Both the position numbers and the translations under genes were made by a program. From Nectonema munidae (Eukaryota; Nematomorpha; Nectonematoida; Nectonematidae), in assembly GCA_030549495.1 (NCBI GenBank), contig JAUIRK010000157.1:541501-605500 (forward strand): DNA of 64,000 nt, written 5' to 3'. Numbering within the stretch: position 1 is the stretch's first letter; each line of letters begins with the position of its first letter. This document shows, piece after piece, positions 32,893 to 47,800 of this stretch. Below the pieces are notes generated by a model. The model searched no databases and was not told the origin of the DNA. It saw only the letters and a program-made list of their open reading frames with translations.

Positions 32893-35800
32893 GTAAGCGT
32901 CTGACGTCATTCCTCATTGCTGAGAATAGATAGGCTAACAAACATAATAACTTCATTTGATATAAACATCATATAAGCTGACCTCAGAGAGTATATATGT
33001 ATTTGAAATGACCTCTAAGACGTACCTAAATTAAATTAGAATATAATTTTTTACATTCATAATTTTGATACAATATATAAGAATTAATTTTTTCAATATC
33101 TCTTATAATCTATCATTTTATTTTCTAGTTATAATGAAGATAGCTCATATAATGACTATGATAAGTCAAGTCCTATATCTAACAGGAGACGAAAGCGCAA
33201 AGATACTTCAGTATTTTTATTTCAAAATGTCAGTGTTATTTTAAAAAGCTTTATTTTGCTAGGAGTCACCTCTCAAATCATCCGCAAAGAAGCAGACTAA
33301 ATTTAGAAAAAATTCAAAATTGAATTCCTTTCAGGACAAAAAAGCAAGGCGTGGTGGTGATAATAATGGCGCTACTCTTTTCAATATTATAAACCAAGGA
33401 AAAGTATCTTTACAAGTCAGCCAATTAAAACTTAACTTTTTTTTTACAAAAATTTTCTTCATTTAATTAATAAACTGGTATTTAAAGTTTTACTAGACTT
33501 AAGCCAATGATAAAATTCTGAAATGTCCAACTATTTTACATCCTTTAGTTATTATGTCTGATATTGCTGTCTGTGAAGTAATTGCATCATTAATGTTTAA
33601 GTCTATATCATCAATCATTTAAGTTTTATATCATGATGTTCATTAACGCACTAATAAAGCAATATATAAATAACCGATGGAAAATATCAATTTAATTTAA
33701 AAAGTAACATAATTTGATTTTAAAAATATTAGGAAAATAAAAACATAATTTACTGTCATGACAAAACTAGGATTGCTTTGTTTCAAAATATATGAAAGAC
33801 AAAAAAGTTCAAGTATACAATATATAGATCTATACAAAAATTATATTTTTCTCTTAGTCTTTTAAAAGAAATAGGTTAGCAACATAGGGCTAATCAGCCG
33901 GAGAAAGGATAATAAATTTGTAACCGGATATCCGGTATTCACATAAAATTCGGGTCGTTTAATTCAAATTTAATTTTGTTCTTTTTAATTTTAGGTAAAA
34001 AGATCTGATTTTTATTTAATCGGATTTATGTGACTATTCCCCTCTTTTTTATAAGGAATTTTTTCAAAAGTAGCAACTATTTTTCTAGATTTTTATAAGT
34101 TTATATATTTTTGTTAGAGATTTTAAAGAAAACAATAATAAATCAATTATTTTTAATGATGTGAAAAGTTTACTCGATACATTCATTATTTTTTATTTTG
34201 GAATTAATTCACAATCTAACATTTCACTATTTTCATATATATTTTATAACTATTTTTCCAGATTTTTATAAGTTTATATATATTTGTTAGAGATTTTAAA
34301 GAAAACAATAATAAATCAATTATTTTTAATGATGTGAAAAGTTTACTCGATACATTCATTATCTTTTATTTTGGAATTAATTCACAATCTAACATTTCAC
34401 TATTTTCATATATATTTTTTCTTGAGAAAACTGCATTGAAGAATGTTATGGTTTTCCAATCAGTTTTTTTGTTTTATTAAGAATAAAACTGTTTCTTTTT
34501 TTCCAAATTTAGTCTATAGCAGATGAATGGATTGATTCTTATAAAGAAGATAAATCTAAAGCGATGATTTGTTTGTTCCAGTTTTTTCTCGATTCTTCCG
34601 GATGCAAGGGCAAGCTATCACTCAACATGTTTGAAAACTCTGAGTATTCCGACATAGTTCGCGTTATGACTGAGCAATTCGATGAAGTATTCAGCCACCG
34701 TAATATAAACTTTTCATGATGCCTTTTTTGATAGGATGGAGGCGACTATCCCATTATATCAGCTTCTGGTCGAAATAAAAAATATAGATCCGTTTTTTCT
34801 GATTTCGTTAGCATACTCATCAAGCAATGTCAACATTCCATCATCTATGAGTCGGATATGTCTGACAAAATTATCAAATTCTTAGTTGTCTTATCCGACT
34901 CTCAAGTTCGCGCCTTTCGTCATACTGGCACCTTTGCAGGTATCCTTTCCATTTACTCAAAACAGGCTTTATAGCTCTCATTTTTAATGCATTAGTTCTA
35001 AAAATTATGACTGCCTTTGTTGATATTGCGATCAACCTGACCTCGAATTTGGATTTTACCCAACGTCAAATCGATTTGGAAAAGCAAAAGAGTAATAAAG
35101 AAAAATCTACTGAACGAATTGAAATGCTCACCAGGAAAAAAGATGATGTAAGAAGTTTAACATGATTATACTATATCTCTTGTTTTATATGTAAATTTTA
35201 ACGCTTGAAAACTAAATTTATTTTGGAGAGGAAAACCCGTACATTTAAATATATAGTATCTTCGCGAATTTCCTCTGAGATTTTTGATGCTTACGTAGGT
35301 TTGCCTAGACCCCAATAATGTTTATGAACGGCAGTTGGAGTCAACAAACAGGTCATTTTTTTAAAATATGAGATCGGTTAAAGAACTAATATATTATTAC
35401 ACTTTTTTAATTATAGAATTTTATTTAGCAAAAAAGTCAATTTTTTATCCCTGCATTACGTCAATATTTTTTTGAAATTCCTTCCTTTTATATTTTAAAT
35501 GACTTTTTATTACAATTTTGATATTTCCTTTTACCCTTTCAGGCTCAATAGGAAATCAGTATTAAATATTTAGCTTTAAATTTTATAAAATTTTCTTACA
35601 AAAGATTAACAGGCGATTCGTTTTTAAAACACACGCCCTGAAACATTAAAATTCCTAAGGTTGCTCAAATCCTCAATGGGGTAAAAAAAACTTAACAAAA
35701 AATTGAAAATTTTACTATATAATAATATTAAAGACAACAAAACTTTATTCAATGAGATATTTCAACTCCCTTGGCCCTTTTCAACCAATTTTTAGGAGAC

Positions 35801-38800
35801 TCGAAATATCTCATTGAATATTTCGTTTTTATTATTATTTCCAACTAAAGATGGCTAACCTTCAGTATCATCGTTCTTATTTATTTATTATAATTCTTAT
35901 TTTGTTTATAAAAATTATTCAATTTACCTTAATAATTGTATCAATTCATTTTTCAAAAAAACTATTTTTTCCATATAATATAATTTTGATTTAAGATTTT
36001 CTTTTTTAAATCATTTTTTCTTCTTTCAGGTCAATTTACCTTAAAAAGTCAATGTTTTTATAATTTCCTGCTGCTTTTTCTTACGTGAAAATGTTGAGGG
36101 AGGCTCAAAGAATGACTTATTCACAACTTTTTAGGAAAAAATTTTTTTATTTTAAAAATTTTGTACATATAAATTTAATATTTTAGTAGGGGTAGAAGTT
36201 GGCCGCTATTTTTAGATTGTATATAACAGGGCCGGATTTATTCGCCTAGGGGCCCTTGGCCAAACTCTTTTACTTCCATTGTTCCACTTTTTATATATAC
36301 ATATATAAATATGCACACATGTTGAGTGTTATAGTATGTAATTGAAGTACTCTCATGATCTTTGTAAAGAGCTCAAAAGTTCACAAGAATGATGTTAGGA
36401 AAAAAAGGAAATATTGCTATTTCATGGCATTTATACAATTAATCGGAAAAGATAGCATTGCATTTAAAAAGGGTTTTCAAGAACAAATGTCTGTTTCAAA
36501 GAACTTTCTAAATACCAAGAAGCCAATAAAAATATACGGTTTTAATAACAAAAAATTGAATTATTTAAATTTAAAGTATTCCTAAAACAAATTTATACAA
36601 AGTAATTAAAAAATATCATAACAAAACTAAGATAAAATATAGATTGCAAATGTAATCAAAGATTTTCAAAACAACTTTTTTTCTATAGAAAATCGATCGA
36701 TGGTTTTGTTTGTATCCATTGATTATAAAATGTCGGATTGAATGCATAGTAATGAAAGCACGTTTAATCTAGATTCTTTACTCTAGATAAGGTTGAAAAT
36801 GATCTTTCTCTTTGGCAATTTGTAATGGGTTTTTGTGAGAAATATTTCTACAAAAATGCTTATGTTTGGAAATAGTTGTTAAAATGCCATCTTTGGTCTT
36901 CAATAAATTTGAAATCTTTGATACTGACATGTCGGAATTGGATATATCTTTAAACTGCAAAAATGTATCCAAAATTAATGATTACAAATCATTAGAATAT
37001 GTACTAACAATAAGTTCAAGTTCAGCTTTAAGGTCATTAGCTCATCCTGCGTTATTGTGTTAAAATAGTAAATAGATTTTTGAATGTTGAATAAGCATTT
37101 ACTCTGCTCTCTATCTCATTTTAAGGCAATCTAATATTGTGCAAAAATTTTTTTATGAAGTTTGTACGTGGATCAAGACGAGTATCTTTCAGAATTTCAT
37201 CAAATATTTTTTTTCTTTTTTTAATCCCTTCAGGTAGATCGGTTCAACAAAATTCTTAGTTTGATCTTCTATTTCATCAAACTGAAAGCTTCTGATTTTA
37301 GAAATAAAAGACTTCACACTTTCATACATGTTTACAACTGGCAAAATATCAGTTTCAACTTTTTGAAGTGCATTACTTTTCGAGTCAAAATTTTATACGA
37401 TATTACAGTAAAAAATTCCGTTTTAAATGATTCCATTTGTTTGGGAATGCCTTTACCCACAATCTTGATAGTCTCTTTTTGTTCTTTGAGAGAGCAAATT
37501 TTTTCAAGTGCTAATTTATCTTATCGAAATGTAAATATACAACTTTAACAGCATCTGCTCTTGTGCTTCAGCGAGTATCAGGCAGATTTCAGTACAATTC
37601 CTCCATTAGGTAAAGCAGATTTAAATAATGCAATCTCTATGTAGAAGGAAAAAAGTTATATAAGGCTTGTAAAAAATTGAAATGTAAAATAGATTCTTGT
37701 CAACGTTCGCAGACGATCTTCAACAAGGTTTAATGAGTGCCCTACGCAAGAAACATAATATACAGATAGTGTATTTACAGACGATTGTAAGTTTCAGACA
37801 TGTTAGCTGCATTGACATAACTCTGGCCTCTCATGTCAAACAAATTAAGACCAAAATCTTTGATTAATTACATCATATTTAAAGCTAAACTTTCAGCACG
37901 ATGCTCATATAAAAGTCAGGAATCTTTCAGCTGGCTACCGTCAGATTTTACCTAACGAACTATGAATCATCACAATGACTAACATCAGTGGTGGAATCAA
38001 CAGTGATTGAATAATCGTTGGCTTGTTTAATTTCATTTATAATAATTGAGCGAATATCTTCTCCATTAAATTTATTAATTCATTTGTGATTTTTTTTTTG
38101 ACATATATGAAGTCTTTCCACTGATACCTGCAGAATACTTACTCAAATGCTTTGCAAGAAAAGGGTTAAACTTTGCCAAGAGACTCCAAGATAATTACTA
38201 TTGTTTCTAGAACTAGATATTATAAACTTTAATGTTTCATTTACGCGAAAAAGAACTTTTCTCCAATATTTTTGCTCTGCTTCAATTTGCAAAGCTAATG
38301 CAGAATGAACTCTACTTGTTGCAAATGTTCTAAACTTCAAGCAGTATTAGAATTTTTGTGTTCTTTACTATTTTCATGTTCGATAACTCTACGTTGACAG
38401 TTTTTCCAGTCACAAAACCCTTTTGTAAACATTGAGGCTTGTTTACTAAATAGCTTGCATGGAAGACAAAATACATCACCAATTTTGGAGAATACACAAG
38501 CCATTCTTTAAAGACATAGAAACATACCTATTTCTCTCCTTTTTACTTTCAAATATCCTTCTTGAAGAACTTGTAAAGTCGTTTTGCTCAATGTTTTGAT
38601 TTGATTATGTGTTAAGCATCTTGATCATTTGATTCGTACAAAGCAGCACTACTGACTTGTTCATCAGATTCTTTCTCGTGCGCAAAGTGTAAAAACTTTT
38701 CCTAAGATTTTATTACACGCGGTGCTTCTTCTAATTCCAATTGAGTAAATCTTTGGCCTATCTCACTTTGAAAATCCTTAAAGGTACAATGTTCTGAATT

Positions 38801-41800
38801 TCCCTTAAATTTAGTTGTTATAAATAAAGTCATTTTATAGAATTTCTATGATTTTCAAAGATTGCTTTTCTTTTTTGTTCTCCATTTCGATACTTTCTCT
38901 TTAAAGACAATAATTTTTCTATATTATGCAAACTTTAAGATTAAAAAAGTTTCTATCGAAAAAATTTGTATAGAATTTATTTCGAAAAAAGCATTTTTAT
39001 ACTCAGTGATAAATTCAGTAATTTAAGCGAAAAAGTTTTCAAAAGATATTTTAAAATCTAAACTAATTTTCGATATTGAATACGAATCCGGGAGGATTTG
39101 ATCCGGGGGAGCCCCGGCAGAATTAGGGGCCCTTGGTGTGTATGGCCTATAGCTAAATCCGGCCCTGTATATATGTATATATACGTGCTATTAATATGTT
39201 TAGATTTCTTATGATGTTTTAAAGAGCACTTTGCGCCGTCTGCAGAGGTATAAAACACAAAGGATAATACTTAACACTTTTCCCCTCACTTGTTTAAAGA
39301 GTATGAGCTCTCTATTTTTAATGCATTTGAATATCTTGGTCACATATATCTATATATATATTTGACTTGTTTGACTTTTAATATTCTACTCTTTTATCAA
39401 ATCTTTCCCTCAGAAAAATGTGATATTGATATCTTTTGATTTATCGATTTTACTTTTAGCATCATTTGAACCCCTTTTTTTCAATATGAACACAAACACC
39501 ATAATGAAAATATCTTCAAAGCCTCATTTATTTCCTAACTTTCATTTATGATTATAACAAAGTGCATTTTTATTTATATTACTTTAAGGTGACAGAAGGT
39601 CTTAATGAAATATCCTCACATTTGACGTATATGTTTCGCAGTCTCTTTGTTCATCGATATCGGTAAGAATGCCGCATTTCCCCATTTAATATACCACGTT
39701 CTATTTCGCCCTTAAGTGACGTCGTACCTGACATTAGAGGAATGTGCATGTATGAGATTGGCATTTGGATGAAGAAGTTTCCCGGAGATTTCTTATCTGA
39801 CATATATCTGAAGTACATTGGCTGGACTCTCTACGATAAAGTATTTTATTCGTATTTCATATTGAACTTTTATTCATTTAACGTCATCTTTTCCCTGAGA
39901 GTACTTGCTTTTATGGAAATACTTTCTCAGTTTAAACAAAGCTTTGTTTTGAACTGATAGATTATACTCATATAGAGATAGTATAATCTAGGGGCTCACA
40001 ACAACAACAATGTCATCTTTAATTTTGTATGAAGTATAATTATGGCCTCACTTACAATCGTCTTTAAGAAATCTATTCAGTTTGAGCCAAGATGCGTCCT
40101 TACCAAGCGTTTGATTTTTTTAAAACTTCAAATATTCTTTTTTATCAACATTTGATTACGTTGTTCTTATCTTTCTTCCTCCATTCTCCCCTTTTCCCCT
40201 ATATTAGGAAAAGTTATTAAGTTAGGAGAGGCTATTGTATATTCCTACGGGATCTCTCTTTTTATTTTATTCAACTTGATAAATATATTTTCACCATTCG
40301 TAGGAAATGTTTTGGAACTTCACAGAACTGCGGTTTATTATTAAATTCAATATTAATAAACAACTTCTGAATAAGTAAAGAACCCTTTAGAAAGAGAAAA
40401 TATGTAGCTGTATATTGAGAAAAATATTAAAGAGATATCACATGAATATTTTATTTTCCCTTTCCAAAATAATCATACTGTAAATCAAGAAATTTTCTCT
40501 AAGTTAGATTTTTGCGATTTGCGCGTTAGAAAAGTTGGCGTAGTGTTATTTTCGCAAGCAATTATATTATTTTCAAAATTATCTTCATATGTTATACTTA
40601 TTTTTCTATTTTTGTTAGTCTACTTTTCCAAGTTCAATGAATATTTTTAGTTTTTCAGATGAGGATGATAACTTCAGTGATGGAGAAATAAACTCTATAC
40701 TTTGTTCTGATGTTCGAGATTTGAAGAAAAGATATTTTATCCTTTTAAAGGCAAATAAGTAAAATGGTACACGCATCCATTCAAAAATCCAAAAGTCTCA
40801 AAAAACCATTCACTCATCACGAGTGAATCCATTCGCCATGGCAAAAAAACCATTTTATTTTTGTAAAAAAAAATATGGGCAGCATAAAATCATTTTTCTT
40901 TTATTTGCAAAAAATTTGAAGGATGAAACTTTAAAATACAGTAAAACCGCGTTATCTCGAATTTGAGGGTACCAAACAAAAACTTCGAGATATCCAAAAT
41001 ATCAAGAAAAACTATTATCAAGTCCATTTTTTGAAAAATATGTAGTGACCGGTATGTTTTTTGTCTGCTTGTTAGATCTAAAGTAACTGCTAAAATAAAC
41101 AGATCCTGATATCTTTTTAAAGTGCATTTTATTTTAAATCAACGTCAGTAAGTTGGACTCAAAGAGACAGAAAGTCCAAAAAATGGTAGATTATTTGATA
41201 AAGGCATAAAAAACTATGAAAATCCATGACCATTACACATCGTATGCCTAGTTTTACATCACTTCTCTAAGCAGCTTTGATGATGTTGACATTTTACTTT
41301 CATTAAGATTTTCATTACAAACTTAATTTATTGAAGAAAAAATATGGCAACAATTGTTGCATAAATAAAATTTAAACACTGAAATTTATTGGGGAGAAGA
41401 GGGAGAGAAGCAAAATGCGTTTTTGTCCCCTAGGAAAACATTAGGTGGAGGGGAGAGGGAAAGGGTCCCTGATGTATCGCTGCATAATGCTAGAGAACAT
41501 TTATTTTTTATTATTTGGTGTTTTGTTGTAAATGATTATTTACGTATGTAAAAAGTTGGAGATAAACATAGTAAATTTGATGCTTGTAACAATTAAATAC
41601 TTCGAGATATCCGGGTTGTTTAAGATATCAGAGTTCGAGATATCCAAACTTATTTACATGTAATGTATAGGGAAAAAAGTTCGTACCATAAAAGAACTTT
41701 GAGATAACCGATACTTCGTGATATCATCAAATGTTCGAGATATCGAAGTTTCACTGTATAGGAATAAAGAAGGCACGCATGTGTTTCAAAGGAACTGGAA

Positions 41801-44800
41801 AAAAATAACGGCAAAAGAATTTGGTTCTTTTCTTGCTTTATTGATTTTATCTGGAATTTATAAATCAAATCATGAAGCAGTAGAACAGGAGTAAAAGAAA
41901 TGGAAGACCAATTTCGAAAAATCTATGCCTTTTAATAGATTCAGAAAAATAAATAGAGTTTTACGTTTTGATGATGCTGAGAGTCGACATCAAAGAAAAT
42001 CGCACAAAAAAATCTGAACCAATCAAAGACTTGTTTGAAAAATGGGCAAGCAATTTGAAAAACTGTTATATCCCAAATGAAAATGTGACTATTGATGAAC
42101 AGCTTGTTTCTTTCCGAGGAAGATGTCCCTTCAAGCAATTTCATAGTAAAGACATCAAATTTTGGCTTTGTTGTGATTCTTCTACGTCTTATGTTTATGA
42201 TATTTTATTATACTCTGGCAAAAATAATGGAAAAAATCAAGGTGAAACAGTAGTGAAAAAACTTGTGAAAGATTTTGAAAATAGTGGAAAGAATATCATA
42301 TTGATAATTTAGGGGAATATTTGTTTCACAAAAAGTTAACTCTCCTTGGCAGAATATGAAAAACAAAAACAAATTCTCAAAGAGTTAGTATTCACTAAAA
42401 ATAGAGAAAGGTACTAAACGTTGTATGGATTCAATGAACTTGGCACTTTATGTTCTTATTGTCCTACAAAAAACAGAGTAGTGCTACTTTTTAGTACAAT
42501 GCATAATCAATTTTGTAATCAAAGCAACAAAGAAAAAACCACTAATGTTTATTGATTACAATCGAACTAAAGGAGGCGTTGACACAGCCGATCAAATGTT
42601 TCAAGCTTACACCACTAAACGAAAAACGCTTCGATGGCCTATATTATGCTTTTATAACATGATTAACATTTCTGTTCTAAATTCTTATACTATCTGGATA
42701 AGTCTTTTCCTGATTGGATGAAAAGTATATCGCATATAAGACGAGTATTTATAGATTTATTAGGACGGGAATTGATTGAAGAAAAAATAAATTTTGTCAG
42801 TGAAACTGAAGAGAATCTAAATGCTATTTCTTGTCCAAAAAGTAAAGATAAAAACTACACATATTTTTGTGATATATGTAAAAGAATTACGTGTGAAAAT
42901 CATTGTAAAATTCCAAAAACATGTTATAATTGTATACATAAACAAAAAAGTTTTTTCTTCTTTTTATTCACTTTATTAACAAAATTATTATACGGCTAAT
43001 TTTTGACCCCCAAAGCTTTTAACTACATGAAAAATATCGTTAATTAAGGGTTACGAAAGAACGAATAAACAAAATAATTTAATTTACCAAATTTTCTTGA
43101 TATCGATATTGATCATTGAATTTTACCAATGCACTGTAAGAGCAAAGAGGCACGGACGCTTGTTTTGCATTTTTAACGGGAAAAGTATGACGCTAGTACT
43201 TAAATTATATGAAGAAAGGAAAAATAACCTTAGCTTTTAAATAATGTGAGGAAAGAAATTAACATATAAATCAATTCTACTTTTTTCAAAGAGAAGAATA
43301 AAGCATTCTCCACAAAATTGTAATTCAAGCGTATCCCTTTAGTAAAATAGTTAGTTCTTTTTGGTTGAATTGATTTCATATCTACTATTCTAATTTGTCA
43401 CAAAAGTCTTTTATCTGTATATAACGATAACGTTTTTTGCTATTGAATTAATTTCAAATGTTTTTAGATTGGAGATGTTCGCCTGAAATGCCTTCAATCA
43501 CTCCAGCCTTTGTACGCTAATAGAGATACTACTTCTAAGCTTGAGTTGTTTACAAATAAGTTCAAAGTAAGTTCTTTCTGAGTTTTGTTAATTTTTACTG
43601 TCGCACTGTTGCTGGTAGCTATGCTGTATCATCAAATATGCACTAAATGTATTGATCTTATGTTGATATTAGGCAAATTATTATATTTTGCTTATGGGTT
43701 TCATGTACTATTCTCTCCTTATAATTGTGGTATTGCGTGTTATCTATAGGTAGTTTGTAAGAAGTTGACCAAAATGTTAGTATATATTATATACTTTTGA
43801 CTATCTTTAAGGTATTCTACAATATCCTCAATGTTTAGCGTGCGTAAATAAGGTAGACTAGATTGCTGGCTTTGATGCGACAAGGCATTGCATTGGAACC
43901 TGGCATCAAATCGTTGCTTCATCACTTGACACAATCCTTGCTCAAACCCACTCATTGCGAAATATCACACCAAGAGATGATTTCGGGAAGCCGTAGAAAT
44001 GCTCTTTGTAAGCAGGCAGTAGCTTAATAAGGGTTCTATAAACTAAAACACGATTTATTAGGAGAATTGAAAGCTACCGTACTTTAAATACGTCACTATT
44101 ATATATGTTAAAGATGCGTGAATAATATTGTTTTAATTGCATCGATTGAAGAATTTAAGTAATTTTTAAAATATATTTTCAAAATTTGGAAATATTGAAG
44201 CAATTTTTGGCTCTGATCATTTAAATTAAATCTTTAAGAGAAATAGTTGGGACCAAAATCATCGTTAAATGAAAGAAATATCACGGCGGGGTTTCTCTTG
44301 TCACGCATGGATCGTTTACCGCTTGTATTTGCATCCTACTGTTTAATGTTGAGTAACACAAGTCACTTCTTTCTTCTAACCAATTTTTCTGAAAGGTTCT
44401 TACATCATTTACAGAATAACTTTTTCCTATTTGATGTGAAATTTCTCCACACGAATGAATTAAGCATTTTATGTCATATATCTCATTAGTTATGAAATAT
44501 TTGACACAGTAATTCTTTATTCATGAAATTACGCGATGAAGATGTCTTAAAAATAACGAAATGAAAACAAACGTTACAACGTTTTGGCAACGAAATCTCT
44601 TCATTGTAAATATTGTGATACATCATTACATAGAAGGTTTAGCAATACTCGAAATCGAGATCATTGAAAAAAGGAGAGAGATGAGTTCAGATGTAAAAAT
44701 GTCTTCAACTTTTATGCGTTGGAAGTAAAAACGAAAACACAACATGGGATGCAAATTTGAAATGGTAAATAGAAAGTAGAATAGAAGCCGTCTTTATCGT

Positions 44801-47800
44801 GTTATGTTATATGGAGGCCAAATAAAGGTTTTGCTTTAGATGGATAAATATATATTCTAAACTCTTAAAAGAAAATGTGCGAGCACTAGCTTGGGCAGTT
44901 GCTTTAAGTTAAATAAAAAAATGAGATGTTCAAGATGTAGAAGTTAAAATATAGAGAGTTAGTCGAAAGAATGAATGTGTAATAAAATTATATGAAGAAT
45001 ATTTAATTTCGAAATGTTAAGTTTTGTTTATTAAAGCTAAAAAGCTAACTATGTTTGTATTAAAACTAAGCGTAGTTATTTCCCTTGTAATCGGGTTCTT
45101 CTTTTCTAAGAGCTCCCCGTATATAAATATATAAATGCCTTTTCATGTTTCATTTTTTAATAATTGAATGGTCTTTTGCAACACAGAAAGTATTAAAGTA
45201 AGTCATGAATATATGAACTTTTTATATCTATTAATTTGCTCCAATCTTTTTCTAACTTACATATTCATTCATTCTAATTGGTCTTTTATGTTATTTTAAG
45301 GTTTGATATAGTGCATAACCTATTTGCATATCTTTCTTGGTGGAAAAAGTGTTAATTAAATTAGGGCCAGAATAAATTCATTTTTCAAATTGGTTAACAT
45401 TCACTCTATCGAGATACTTTTAGACAGTAAGATAAAAAAGTTTAAACCCATGCCTGTGCATGCGTCTTGATATTTTTGAATTCAACAGGATGCTAAATGA
45501 TGCTTGCTGTTTCCTTCACTTTTGTATACATGCCATTTTTAGTTTCGTCGCACCCTTTTGCAATTCAAACGCATCCTTTGGCACTTCCTTACAACTTCCT
45601 CGCACTTTTTGCAATTTTAGATTTTTCCTAGTCTTTTTATTTTATTTGTGTGTGTATTTTTCTTTAAATTATTTTTGTTTACTTTTGGATTAACATAAGC
45701 ATCCAAAGTAAAAGTGTAACATCAGGGTATTAACGTGAAAAAGGGTAAAAAAAATAAATAAATATTTTTTCATAATTAGGATGTGAAAATTAAAAATGAA
45801 GCGAATCAACCTTAATGCTAATTAGAGCCTTTTGACATACTTTTAAATTGCTTCTAGATTAATTTTCAAAAAGTTGTAAAATATAAAATTATTGAAAATG
45901 AAAAAATAAAGAAATTTATTCAAAGAAATTCATGAACAATCAATCGATCCCTTTTGATTATTTAATGCCACATGACCAAAATAATTTAGACGATCGTTAG
46001 CATTGATTGTCTTAACTGCTACTTCAATTATCTAAGATAAATGTTTTGTCAATTATCTGAGATAATGTTTTGTCTCCACTTCTTTTGCTTACTAAACTTT
46101 TAGCATTCAGCATATAGGAATAAAGAGATAAGTTCTTTATTATTGCAATTTGTTCGTCAAAACCATCAAGGTTTATTTATTTTTTATGTATTTGACAATT
46201 ATCCAACACGAACAAAGCAGTATCAATCTTATTAAATCTTGTTTTTTGACGAGCTAATATTTTGTGCCATTTTTTGAAAGTTTATAAATAATAGCAGACA
46301 ACTAGAATTAGAGTGATTAGCTGATAAATCTGTTATTTTGATTATTTAATTATTTTAATTTAATGTTTGAAAAAAAGCGAGTTCATAACCATTGCTAATT
46401 TAATTTCATCTTTAATTCGATATCGTTACCTATGTACTCAAAATTTGTGCGCTGAATGTTTCACACTCGTTTTTAAATTTGAATCGAGCTTTCTTCTACA
46501 TTATTTACGTCTGATGTTTTTGCCTTCAAAAGAATGCTATGGTGTTTTACTATCTCTCAATTTTATTATCTTGAATATAAATGTTTAGAATGTATTTTTT
46601 GTTTTTTGAAAATATATTGGATTGTGTGTGAAGGTGTAAATATATCGAATGTATTCCATTATCCTTAGGCTGCTACTCACTGCCCGTTTTCAAATCCAAC
46701 ACTAGAAATATGTTACGTTTTCTTTATTTCATAGTATGTGTAATTTATTCTGTGCTATTAAGGAAAGACTTATTGCCATGACTCTTGATAAGGAAAGTGA
46801 TGTTGCTGTAAATGCTGTCAAACTTGTCATCTCCATCTTGAAGTACCATCGTGAACATTTATCCGATTCCGATTGTGAAAGCATTTACGAACTTGTGTAT
46901 TCGATTAATCGCCCCGTTTGCTTTTTATTCGTCTCTCTGGGTGCAACTTTTTACAGAAACAAATCAAAATCTTCATTTTTTAAAAATAAGTTTAAAATGT
47001 TGTCATGTTCAATTTTTTGACTATTTAAGATGAAAAATAAGAAAAATACTAATATATATTTTTTAAATTTTCTATAAATATTAAAAAGGTTATTTTTTAT
47101 TTTAAATGATTCAAATCTTTCATATACATTATTTTTAATACTTTGGAAAAATTTGGATTTCAGAAATTTTGAGATTCAGTTTGTTTCTGTAAAATTCACA
47201 CTCTCCCTTATCCTTGAGAAATTAATCTTTCCATTACTCTTTTAAGGTTGCGCAAGCAGCAGGAGAATTTTTGAAAGAACGCATTTTTACTCTGGATGAA
47301 GATTCCCTTCGCAAAACTTTCAAGACAAAAAGTGGGAAAAGAAGACTTCCCAACACCACCTTGATTCGAGACCTTGTTCAATTTTACATTGAGAGTGATG
47401 TATGCTTCCCCCTATATTTTTCACAACAGCTCGCTTTTCTCTTTTCTTCTTATCACTGATACATTTAATACTTTTAATCTTTCTAAGAACCAAGACTGGG
47501 GATTCTGAGAGGGAGGCATTAAAGAACTTGTTGGAATCGGAGTCACTAAAACAATGCTAATTTGTATAATAAATTTACAAATTTTTTATTTTTGATTCAT
47601 TTTCGAATGCTATCTCCCTTATTAATTCATTAAAATCCTTTTGAACTGACAATAAAAATATTCAAAAAAGGGTATAATTAATTAACTATAGCGTATCATT
47701 GAAACACATAGAAGATTTGATCTATTTGATGAATATGTATATCTTTTTATCCAATGTATATTAGGGTAGGTCGATTTTAAAACCGCAACAAGATCCTATA

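Larger units (their letters stand above)
35148..39588. other. STAG intron 6 (4.4 kb)
   Basis: Two thirds of it is a hAT element. A perfect 18-bp foldback lies at 35746-35820. The remaining sequence is AT-rich. A conserved-looking open stretch at 35295-35351 was considered as an exon and rejected, because exon 6 joins exon 7 in frame with the length expected from other STAG proteins. Confidence 0.6.
40640..43000 (+). mobile_element. piggyBac element relic interrupted by a Tigger-type MITE
   Basis: A DDE_Tnp_1_7-type transposase can be followed on the plus strand across about 2.3 kb of STAG intron 8, with an 818-bp insertion inside it (40939-41756). I could not fix the terminal repeats or a TTAA pair, so the outer limits are those of the coding remains. 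Confidence 0.8.

Noticed and set aside
35295-35351. Exon-like stretch ([18 protein letters not shown]) with AG and GT borders in STAG intron 6
   Set aside because: Including it breaks the phase of the next exon, while joining exon 6 directly to exon 7 gives the length and alignment expected for STAG.
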